Shown: piece by piece, positions 55,421 to 64,000 of the stretch
How positions within the stretch are numbered: the stretch's first letter is position 1
Layout of the letters: each line of letters starts with the position of its first letter
From: Siphonodentalium dalli
Taxonomy: Eukaryota; Mollusca; Scaphopoda; Gadilida; Siphonodentaliidae
Length of the DNA stretch: 64,000 nt
NCBI GenBank assembly: GCA_032622095.1
Contig: CP136069.1
Span: forward strand, 42,758,194 to 42,822,193
Reading direction: 5' to 3'
Position numbers and translations under genes: made by a program
The notes under the pieces: generated by a model
Seen by the model: the letters and a program-made list of their open reading frames with translations, nothing else
Told to the model about the DNA's origin: nothing
Databases searched by the model: none

Positions 55421-55573
55421 ATATAGAGGATCTCACATGAGTTTCTATTTTATACGGAATTTATCAACCGAGTTCACTTAAATTCGATTTGAGCCGAGGT
55501 TTACCGAGGCTCAAATAGAATTTAGTGGACGATGTTGATAAATTACGTATAAAATAGGACGAGTGTGAGATAC
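55421..55573. mobile_element. Foldback MITE E (~65-bp arms)
   Basis: The left arm starts TATAGAGGATCTCACATGAG then TTTCTATTTTATACGG. The right arm ends CGTATAAAATAGGACGAGTG then TGAGATAC. The centre pairs GATTTGAGCC with GGCTCAAAT around CGAGGTTTACCGA. Edge words are shared with foldbacks A and D. Confidence 0.88.
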
Positions 55574-55817
55574 TTTTTATCACATGATCAAATAAACGCG
55601 AAATATCCATCGAAAACAACGATAAAAACCGCAGCGATCGCAAGTCATTTGAAGAACGATGTGACGTCATCGCACGCGCTGATATTAAACGCGTCTCTTA
55701 TCGATAATTATGAAACTGCTTTTATGGGCAAATTATGTGATAAAACTTAATATCATCCATATATAGTAAATGGGATATCTTAGTTACACCAGTTTGTGTC
55801 TTCATCCGATATATCGC

Positions 55818-57258
55818 CTAAATTGCATTCAGTTCTGAGCTCAAATGAAAGAGACTGATGCAGAATAAGCGCGGAGAAAGCGAGTCACCTTGAAATATGC
55901 CGCTTTTCCCGTACACGTCCTGTGTTTCAAGGGTGCCTTCTTGGTATTTGATGAATAATCTTGTTTTCCACTGTCGCATTGAGCTTCTGATGAAATTGAC
56001 TATGATTGGATTAATGTTATACATCTCAATAGCTTTGATGATCCAGCTATGTGGCACGCTGTCAAACGCCTTTTTGTAGTCAATCCACGCCATGCTGATG
56101 TCACTCTTAGATTTCTTAGAGCTCTTCGTCAACATTCGGTTTACTAACAGTTGGTTTTTGCACCCATGATGCACCCCTCTTGTTCTTCTGAGATGCTCTT
56201 GGTAACCAACAAGTAATTGTAATTCTCTCAGCCAAAACAGATGTAAGATTTGTGTACAATGTCGAGAGACACGTAATAGGCCTGTAATGTTTGGGGATCT
56301 CTGTGTCAGTTGACTTTGGAAGCAAACTTGTTTTCCCTGTCACTAGCCATTAGACTGGGAGTTGCAATTAGGGAAGTAAAAATTCTTGCTAAATGTTGGT
56401 GACTAGATGTGAAAATTTTCATCCAAAAGTTTTGTAACCCCAGGTGCCTTCCAGTTATGAATGTTCTTAATTGCAATTTGTATTTCTTCTAATGTAATCT
56501 CGTGCCAGTATTGCTCAGTTTTATTTGCGTTTAGTTCCGCCTGTTGATTTATCCATTTTGGAACTCTCATTATGTTTTTCTTCTCTCTCCCAAATACCTC
56601 TCCAGAATTCCACACGTTCTGGTGGTTAGGTCACATCTTTTCTCTTATTAATAATGTCTCCGTAAAACGATTTAGCATGTTGGTTAAATGTGCTTGATTT
56701 GTTTGCTTCAGAGTTTCGATGACTTCTTGAAGCTTCTCGGAACTATTGATGATATACTTCTTAAGTATTCTTCTCTTTTTGTTTTGATTTTTTCTGTTTT
56801 TCTCAACTTCCGTGAGGATTGACACATATGCACGCATATTTTGAATCTTTCTCTGTATTCGACCTTTCCATTTTGGTTCCTTTTTCTTTCTCACTTTGCT
56901 GTTTCTATCTCTTATTTTAATATCCAATCGTTCTACGACTGCTCGTGCTGATGCAAATATAAGTGTATTTACCTCTGTTATGTTGATGTTACCATCGAGT
57001 AAAATTATTTCGATTGCATTATTAGCCAGTTTGAGTTCTTTCTTTGCTCTATTATGTTTAACAATCTTGGGTATGTTGTCTCTGTTCTTCGTGTCCTTCG
57101 TGTCCTTTTGAATTTCTTGTTCGTATATTCTCTTGATATTACCAATATATACATTGAGTTCTCCATCTATAGCAGGTGGTGTTTCGTCTTGTCTGCTTGT
57201 ATTAAACATGTCTTGAGGCTGGTCCTCGATATTCGTGATACCGTCAAGGTGCCACTAC
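55818..57258 (-). pseudogene. Broken non-LTR reverse transcriptase (R2/R4-like single-ORF type)
   Basis: On the - strand the order is correct for one protein, spread over three frames. 57209-56631 holds a basic coiled region with EPKWKGRIQRKIQNMRAYV. 56615-56403 holds AIKNIHNWKAPGV. 56343-56116 holds KHYRPITCLSTLYTNL. 56174-55818 holds the RT palm, MAWIDYKKAFDSVPHSW, and GIFQGDSLSPRLFCISL. The motif order K-W-RI-x-x-KI, NWKAPG, YRPITCL, AWIDYKKAFD and GIFQGDSLSP is that of a common invertebrate non-LTR polymerase related to R2/R4 elements. The catalytic F/YxDD box and everything after are missing, and at least two frameshifts and a 5' truncation (TAG near 57256) are present. It is inactive. 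Confidence 0.85.
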
Positions 57259-57835
57259 ACCATTAAGTTTGCTATATTAAGCTCCAAATGGTAACCACAT
57301 GGGGGTTATGCTGGTAATCTTAATCGTGTAATGGTACCTTCAGCCTGACTCGTATCTAATTTATTTGAATTACATTGTGTACCCCGAGGCAGGTCATGTT
57401 ACTAGTATGAAGAGTCGACTGGTAGCCGAGAGGCTAACTCTCAGTTATCTATCTACAAGTCAACAAAGGAATACAGCATAGTAAAACGCTGATTATTCTG
57501 TCATCAAATATATAATTTCTCACATGCTATGAAATAAAATAGGTGCATGCGTATCGCGGTGAAGAGAAAAGTAGTTGCAAGACATATTCAAGGAATGATG
57601 ATGTTTTTTTTATGGTTCTGGTGCCCAATTTGTATCCATACCAAAGTGAAGTTAAAGAGCCAAAAACCGATAATTTTTTACAAATGAGCTACCCATGAGC
57701 TACCCATATTAAGAGAAAGGGTAGAAATGACTCATGACGGGATCATCGGTTGCTATCGATTTATATATGACTCCCTTAGCGGTTGCCACAATGATCCTTT
57801 TCGGCACTTTTCTGCAGCACGCATCCGATTGGTTA
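57259..57835. other. Downstream flank of the P450 exon
   Basis: Would contain the 3' UTR and poly(A) site of the - strand P450. TTTATT-type signals are too common to choose one. No other gene recognised. Confidence 0.35.
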
Positions 57836-58044
57836 TTAGATCGAAGTCTTTGTGGTGTCTCTGTTTTCTCTGTTGATAAATCTGGCCAAAAAACGATTTG
57901 GTGCGTACAGTATTCCTTGCTGCCTGCCTGTCGACCACACTGATTCGCCATCGGCCATTTTAATATCGTATCTCTGCACAATGGCGGCGAATAACAGGAA
58001 CAATTCAGCCCGGGCGAGCGATTCTCCTGGACAGGCCCTCTTAC
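57836..58044 (-). CDS. Last exon of a CYP2-type cytochrome P450
   Basis: Reading right to left, TTTCTCTGCAG is the acceptor and the exon starts at 58044 with GT completing a glycine codon, then 68 codons and a TAG/TAA-type stop at 57838-57836. It begins KRACPGESLARAELFLLF. The cysteine is the axial haem ligand in the P450 signature FxxGxRxCxGExLA, whose first half would lie in the previous exon. The rest (IVQRYDIKM, GRQQGILYAP, FLARFINREN) matches the final beta-rich region. A phase-1 intron at G|KRxC is the usual last intron in animal CYP2 genes. The family oxidises lipids or foreign compounds at the ER with NADPH-P450 reductase. No frame damage is visible in the exon. Earlier exons were not found up to the window end, so it may be a partial gene or an isolated exon. 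Confidence 0.88.
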
Positions 58045-58102
58045 CTGCAGAGAAATAAATTACAGGTGTGTCATACATGTATATATCCAATGGAAGCAAG
58101 TG

Positions 58103-58178
58103 TCAGGAACAATTACACCCGGGCGAGCGATGCTCCGGGGCAATAGCTCTTACGTGTAGGGAAATGAACTGCATGTGT
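58103..58178 (-). pseudogene. Decayed duplicate of the P450 exon start
   Basis: About 76 bp match 57991-58070 (AGGAACAATT, CCCGGGCGAGCGAT, CTCTTAC, GAAATGAACTGC). On the - strand it reads KSYCPGASLARV then a stop. The acceptor AG has become AC, and Glu of CxGE has become Ala. It is a tandem partial duplication of the exon boundary and cannot be spliced in. Confidence 0.82.
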
Positions 58179-58229
58179 ATAGTATAGCTTCACGATGTAC
58201 ATGTTCATGTACCTTAAACGTATGCACTC

Positions 58230-58595
58230 TTAAACGTTTTGGTTTAAAAAAAAAACAAATTTGGTTTTTAACTTTGTCCCATATATGTAACCAAATTAGG
58301 TTTTGATCAAAACCAAATACCAAGCGCCAACTGGTTTTGATAAAAACCCAAATTGGTTTTATATAAAACCAATTTTTGGTTTTGATCAAAACCAATTTTG
58401 GTTTTGAGCAAAAATTTCAAAAACCAATTTTGGTTTTTATCAAAACCAAATTGTATGAGTATTTGGTTTTGATCAAAACCAATATTGGTTTTGAACTTTT
58501 GTCCCATATATGTAACCAAATTAGGTTTTGATCAAAACCAAATACCAAGCGCCAACTGGTTTTGATCAAAACCAATTTTGGTTTTGACCAAAAAG
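58230..58595. repeat. Palindromic minisatellite GGTTTTGATCAAAACC
   Basis: The 16-bp self-complementary word recurs, joined by AATTT or AAATT, with larger repeated blocks (GTCCCATATATGTAACCAAA, then TTAGGTTTTGATCAAAAC, then CAAATACCAAGCGCCAACTG) at about 58276 and 58500. Open frames over it read KTNFGFDQN-like and are not genes. Confidence 0.93.
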
Positions 58596-58599
58596 TTCC

Positions 58600-60029
58600 T
58601 TTTTTTGCACAATTTATTGATAAATGTGCCATACAACATACTTATGCAACCGTTAAGGGGTACTGTACACTAAATCCACCCATTTATTGTACCATATCCA
58701 TACTCAAACAAAATATATGCAACACATGAATGTGTACCAATCCATTGATATATTAAAGGGCTAATTATAAAAGGCTTTAGACTCAGGATGCTATACAGTC
58801 TGAAACAGATGCCACCAGATTCCATTTCCAGAAAAAAAAATCAGCTGATAACTCGCATACTACAGGCTATCAAATTTCTATATTATGGCTTTCATACCCT
58901 CCCACAAACATACATGTACATGTATATGTGTTCTCTTTGTCAATTGGTGAAATCTTATATTATACGAAAACCCATTATTTTTTACGGTTTCTACCATAAT
59001 AATTTTGGTTGCCAAGTAAACAGAAAATAAATGGTGACCATGTAATTTTTTTTACGGTTATCACTTATTTACTGTTTACACAGTCCTGAAATTATTATGA
59101 TAGAAACAGTTGGTCCGCAAACAGTCAAATGTTTCTCACATAATTGTGTGATGAATTTTTCATAAGTGCGTGCTGGCATAGAACTAAATTCCACAAGATG
59201 CTGCAAGATGTGGCAAATTACATGTAAAATTTCCTAAAATCACAAACTCCTGAGGACTATTCTACCATTTAATTGCTGTCAGTAACCTTAAATTGAGGCA
59301 TAATTTGCCTGCACATGTGAGGGCCACCACATTCATGAATCATATCATAAGCAACCAAAATTAAGAGTCGAAGATGAAGGAAATTGTCCAAATGACATAA
59401 TTGGTTGCATCTATGTTGCATGAAGTTTTGAGATAAACATCAATGAAGACACCAGTGAGATTTTGGAAATTAAACTTTAATTCAAACTTATCCATCAGGA
59501 ATAATTGTCATCCTAGACATTCTTCCACAGTAGTGTATATTCCTGATTTCTGTGCACACCTCAACATTGCAACAATTGCAATGAATTAACACTTAATATA
59601 TAGTTCATCACACCCTTCTTATATTGAACATTCCCTAGAATGACAGCTCATCTGTTTTTCACCTGCGATGCCGTAGTAATTTAAAGATCAGCTAACTCCT
59701 CTACATTAACATCTGATGAATATAGCAGCACTTGACAGCATAGCATGTTACTAACTTCCCACAGGCTGAACCACACTTGTGTATTGTGGTACAATATTTA
59801 TGTATGAAAAGTTGACGAATAACATATTTTATCTGCACAGATAACACACATGCCTCCTCTGTATGCTGTCCTCTGTATGCTGTGCACGTTCTGGTACTAA
59901 AGTTTCCAATGCCAGTGAACAACACTCTGAAAAGAAATGCATAAAATACTGTTTTAGGAAAAGTCAGATTTAAAGACATATATTGCAGACTTATTTCATT
60001 GAATATTAAAATCATTGTTAGGGCGTGGC
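58600..60029. other. Unassigned, includes an inverted pair
   Basis: TTTTTTACGGTTTCTACCATAATAATTTTGG near 58978 and ACAGTCCTGAAATTATTATGATAGAAACAG near 59080 partly pair. The 113-codon frame at 59701-60042 (-) has no motif. Confidence 0.35.
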
Positions 60030-60034
60030 AAAAT

Positions 60035-60240
60035 ACACCCATGGTAATTCCAACAAAAGGCCTTTAACTCTGGTGAATTTTACGTGCTGATCCAAACCAC
60101 ACACATTCCAAATTTCATTCAACTCAGTTGAGACTATCTAAAGTTATCATCTGGAATCCAAAAGTGAACTAATAGACAGACACGTGGCATAATACGTATA
60201 ACATAATACACCCATTTTTAAAACGGGCATAAATGGGTGT
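60035..60240 (+). mobile_element. RTE-like 3' tail
   Basis: The order CCAAATTTCATTCAACTCAG, TTGAGACTATCTAAAGTTAT, then TAGACAGACACGTGGCATAA, then TAATACACCCATTTTT is typical of RTE-clade LINE 3' ends. The coding part is absent. Confidence 0.55.
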
Positions 60241-60909
60241 ATATGGACCATCAGTTTATAGTGTCCAAACACTATCCCCATTGGAATTATGTAGCAAAAA
60301 CCTGAGATTAAGAACTAAAATTCCCATCATATCCACTGTATCATTTCAGAGAACACAACGGTTGAACTACGCAGAAATGTGAATATTTACTACTTTATTA
60401 AGGGCACCTTATTGAGTATAAACATTATTGAAATGATTGTCCCAATACTTAAGTCACTGAGTTTAATTTGTTTATAACAATGATGCAGTTTTCTGACTAT
60501 TTGGATAACTTATTTTGGCCTGATTATTTATTATTCTGTCCGCAGGTCTGGGAAAACCTCAGTGGAGTGTTTCACATCACTTTAAAAGCACATCAGGTTA
60601 TTGGATTTTTATAAGACCAATTATAAGGCGATCCTGGCTTTGGTTCATTATGTTTATATAACGCCATAATTTTTCCGTGAATTAAAGTGCGAAATGCGGT
60701 GATTATTCACCCCCCCCCGTCCCTGTTTTTTATCTCGAATTACCCTTCACAGGTATATTTTATTTAGTCTTATTCCCTACCTTGAAACTTAGAAACACAC
60801 ACTCTCCTAGAGATTATACATTGGAAATGTTAATTATTTGTTTAGACTGTTTTCCATAGGTAGGGAATGTACACATAATTTCAACAAACATACAGCATAA
60901 GATTGTTTG

Positions 60910-61240
60910 TTAAAGATGCACAATCCGATTTGATTGTCCCAGATCATCCAGTTACAACATGAACAACAATGGAAATGGGGTAGTCAGAAAATTTTGAGAC
61001 ACATTTGATACTTTTTTAACCATTGGCCAATTTTGGAACCCACGCACACCTTGATTCAATTTCTTTTCCATCTTTAACTTTCAAAAAAAAATTCCCAACA
61101 ATTGTTTATTAATAATCGAGGTGGATAAATTTAACATATTTGATAACTCAAAGGGATAGGTTCCTCGACTCAAATCAAATAATATTTAAACCCGAAGAAA
61201 TAGTAATTTAGGGGCATCAAATCAGATTATGCATCTTTAA
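60910..61240. mobile_element. TTAA MITE (AGATGCACAATC ends)
   Basis: TTAA at 60910-60913 and 61237-61240. The left end AGATGCACAATCCGATTTGA and the right end, inward, AGATGCATAATCTGATTTGA are inverted. GGTTCCTCGACTCAAATC links it to the TTAA-AGGTACTC family. Confidence 0.85.
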
Positions 61241-61734
61241 AGTGATCAGTATTTATATTAAAACTTACCATTGTAAATTGAATAACTTTGGTCCAGTGTA
61301 CGTCTTACAATCAGGTTAGTTCCACAGCATGACTTCTAGCTGACCGTCCTCTATAAAAAATAACATACAGGTCTTACAAAATGACATGCACTATATTATA
61401 TGAAATGACATGTACATATAGATTCACTTAAAATTTCACATACTGTACTGGATATAAATCTTTTCAATGTACCGGCTGCCACATACAGGGATTTAAACAA
61501 ACAAAGAAAACATTATTGCGGGCATGTTGATAGCATGGTCTGATGACAGGTGAAATACCCATAGTTTGTGGGGGGAGTGGTCATAGTGACGTTCCTCATG
61601 ACCGAGTCAATTTGAGTTTAGTGCATATTAATAATAATTTTCATTTGTACTTCATCGTAAATGATTGGCGCAAATGATTTGTACCAGTACGGTACGTCAG
61701 CCTAAACAAATTCTAAAGCTGGATGTGTGCTTAA

Positions 61735-61930
61735 AGGGACATCATTTATGTTATAATTTAGAAATAACATTTATCAAATTATGATAATTTCCTCAAGAAG
61801 ATACTAATAGTATAGTATAATGATGATTAGAATGTGATATAATCCACAAAACACGCTTTGTGTCAGAGAAAATGCAGGTGGAGCGTTGTTTATTTTCTAG
61901 CAAAAAGGGCAATGAATTGTTGATAAGCAG
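61735..61930. repeat. Dispersed repeat, copy 3 of 3
   Basis: TTTCCTCAAGAAGATACTAA, TAGTATAGTATAATGATGAT and TCCACAAAACACGCTTTGTG match 21456 and 43030 copies. The right part is diverged. Confidence 0.75.
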
Positions 61931-62034
61931 AGTCACGGAAATGCGTCATTTCCTTATATTTATATTTGCGTGCATTATATTTCGGTTGTAAAACCCATAA
62001 TTTTGTGCATCTACAACTTACAACTCACAATTCC

Positions 62035-63257
62035 CGATGGGCAAAAGAAACCGACGTGGGCCGCCATGCAGCCCGCCACATGTGTTGTTTAACCAGCCTA
62101 ATTGGCTAATCGTAATTTTGTCATTAAATGAACTTGTCAACATCATATAACACCACGTAAAGACCCTGTTAATCTCGAGATTTTAACGGTAACTCCCAGC
62201 TGTAAATCCCCAAAACATTCTCACGTATCCCTCCCGGACCCTCCCCCAATTGAAATTTTCAACACAATATGAATGCTTCAGTTGAGGCCAGTCTAGATGC
62301 TTAAAGGTACTCAATCCGATAAAACTCCTCTCAATTACTATTTCAATGGCTTCGGGGGTCAAAAATATTTGATTCGAGTCGAGGAAGTCACCCATCAAAG
62401 CTCAGATTTGTTAGATATCGATTTTAGAAATCTATTATTTTTCATTATCGGGAATTCTTTCTGGCCCAGAAGACAGTCAAAATTTCGTTATTATTACCAC
62501 TTGATTATAGAGTTATCCATCCTTGTCTGTTTGAATAGAGTTTTGTGGTAAAATCTCGAGCAGGTTACCAAATTGACGGCAGTTATTAGTACTCATCTCG
62601 AGCAATTAACAAATTTAAAAAATCAATATCTAATAACTCTGAGCTTTGTTTGATGGGTTCCTCGACTCGAATCAAATATTTTTTACCCCCAAAGCCAAAG
62701 ATATAGTAATATAGGACCCTCTGATCGGATTGTTGTTGTTGGAATCTGTTGAGATGGGGACCCTCTTTACGGATTGAGTACCTTTAAGGATTAGCAATTT
62801 TCTTGTACAGTTTTCTCACCCCGGGCCGAACAACCATGGACAGCCCGGTGTGTCCTGGTCTCTTGCCATAGCCATGTGCATTTGTCTAGAGTTAGACCGC
62901 TAGATGTTAGAATTTGTGCAATTTGCAGGTAAAAATATCTGAATGGTCTCATACCGGGAATATAAAAAATATAGAACCATGCATGGTTTATGAATATATA
63001 GGATATTATTAGGCAGAGCACTGAGGTGCAAATGGAATTATGCAAAAACATGTATTTGGTCCGATTCAGTCATTCTGATTCAGGGGGGGGGGGTGCAGTT
63101 AGAATTTCCCAAGTCCACCCCTCCGAACACTCGGCGCTCTGTTTCCCAAGGTGGACAGCCCACGAACAGAACAGAGACCCTCCCCATTCGGTGCCATTCA
63201 GATGGGCCGGTATTCTATTCATTTCTCGGGCCGTTTTTTTGGCCCAGTCTGCCTCTG
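62035..63257. mobile_element. Second copy of the CAGAGGCGGACTGG hAT, with nested element
   Basis: Matches 34486-35406 through GAAACCGACGTGGGCCGCCA, ACCACGTAAAGACC, CCCCGGGCCGAACAACCATG and GAATGGTCTCATACCGGGAA. The right end TTGGCCCAGTCTGCCTCTG (to 63257) is intact. The left end is truncated. A TTAA element occupies 62301-62787 inside it. Confidence 0.88.
62301..62787. mobile_element. TTAA element nested in the hAT copy
   Basis: TTAA at 62301-62304 and 62784-62787. The ends AGGTACTCAATCCG and, inward, AGGTACTCAATCCGTAAAG are inverted. The uninterrupted hAT copy at about 35010 lacks it, which shows the insertion directly. No transposase. Confidence 0.93.
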
Positions 63258-63314
63258 CTGGTATTAAGAACCAGACTGATAGTTGTCATATCTCAATGCA
63301 GTTCCACGGTGGAT

Positions 63315-63645
63315 CTAAGTGCCACCGCAGATGCTGCGATTAAAAATCGCAGGTGGAGCATCCATTGTGCATGAGCATGACAATATCGCAGCCATATCGT
63401 AAGCGATCAAGCAATGTTTGATTTTCACCAGGAAAATCGTGGCGTGACCTCGGCAACGCGCACGATCATAGCTGTCACATGACCATGGTCTCACAATTTA
63501 CATGCTAGCATGTGCTCGATCATGTAGATAAAATCGTAGCTGCAGACATTGTAGCACCGTAGCAAGCCAAATCATTTCGACACATTTCTCCACCTGTAAT
63601 TTTCCCCACTTACGATTTTAAAAGCAACATCTGCGGTGGCACTAA
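63315..63645. mobile_element. Inverted-repeat element with GTGCCACCGCAGATG ends
   Basis: GTGCCACCGCAGATGCTGC at 63319 pairs with GCAACATCTGCGGTGGCAC near 63625-63643. AATCGCAGGTGGAG near 63347 pairs partly with CTCCACCTGTAATTT near 63588. The inner part has AATCGTGGCG and CGATCATAGC words. Confidence 0.75.
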
Positions 63646-64000
63646 CATGGTCGAGGGAGACATTTTGAGAATATGTATATGTCGACAGACCATGGGGGAA
63701 ACTAAAAGCTGCATATGTTCGAGGTAATTTATTTCATCACTTTGTTTATCCTAAAGTTTAGCCTTTAGGATCGCCGCAACAGTTTTCTGGCAACGGAGCG
63801 TTTGCTTCAAGTCCGGAAAGAAGAATATGAAACAAAATACAAACAAACCACGATGTTCCCCGGACAATACATATATTAATCCATTACTCTGACATACCAA
63901 TACTTCCTTCTCATGAATAGAGACATTTAACGAGCAGTTTTTGTGACGATGTGATCGATCAGCGAAGAATAATGGTCTGTTCGATCCAGGTGCAGGTACA
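63646..64000. other. Unassigned right edge
   Basis: No gene or repeat recognised before the window ends. Confidence 0.4.

Noticed and set aside
57709-57981. Other frames over the P450 exon
   Set aside because: They are shadows of the real exon frame, which carries the haem-ligand motif.
58150-58632. Frames reading KTNFGFDQN repeats
   Set aside because: They are the palindromic minisatellite.
1-64000. tRNA or rRNA genes
   Set aside because: No cloverleaf with box A/B pair or rRNA segment could be recognised by eye.

Overview
This is a gene-poor, repeat-rich window of animal nuclear DNA. It is AT-rich, has many short TACATGTA-type words, and contains spliced gene fragments with GT-AG introns. 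Dozens of small inverted-repeat transposons are present. Together with an NRF-domain gene, a CYP2-type cytochrome P450 exon and typical invertebrate LINE remnants, this suggests a marine invertebrate, most likely a mollusc. The phylum is an inference. There are no operons, ribosome binding sites, CRISPR arrays or recognisable RNA genes.

Host genes. The best-supported gene is on the + strand. Exon 1 (28813-29284) encodes a signal peptide and the start of an NRF (nose resistant to fluoxetine) domain. Exon 2 (46876-47072) and exon 3 (48452-48548) continue it. The splice phases fit exactly, but exon 3 has an in-frame TGA just before the conserved cysteine motif, so the allele may be broken or the base may be an error. 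Intron 1 is about 17.6 kb and full of nested mobile elements. On the - strand, 57836-58044 is an intact last exon of a CYP2-type P450, with a decayed partial duplicate just upstream. Weak candidate exons of an unidentified + strand gene lie inside the large intron (near 33281, 35611 and 39720).

Mobile elements, left to right. 0.76-1.27 kb: LINE tail. 2.0-4.1 kb: minisatellites. 5.3-5.8 kb: piggyBac-type MITE with a 69-bp hairpin. 6.7-12.5 kb: a 5.8-kb element with long inverted arms built of ~360-bp modules carrying AAGATGGC(C/G)GCC words; inside it, on the - strand, is a decayed sequence that looks FEM1-like. 12.9-17.4 kb: palindrome array, RTE-like tail, tandem repeats and a LINE fragment. 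17.5-21.2 kb: two inverted-repeat elements. 23.8-24.4 kb: two foldback hairpins. 26.3-26.7 kb: a complete TTAA-flanked MITE with two hairpins. 30.4-32.6 kb: satellite with a ~385-bp period. 33.9-39.5 kb: nested hAT elements with perfect 8-bp target duplications and a CAGGGG-ended family with 7-bp duplications, one copy of which splits a hAT BED-finger reading frame. 40.7-54.9 kb: more TTAA, TA and GGGG elements. 55.8-57.3 kb: a broken non-LTR reverse transcriptase. 58.2-58.6 kb: a palindromic minisatellite. 60.0-63.6 kb: an RTE-like tail, TTAA elements and a second hAT copy carrying a nested TTAA element.

All family assignments were made by eye from motifs and ends. No database search was possible.
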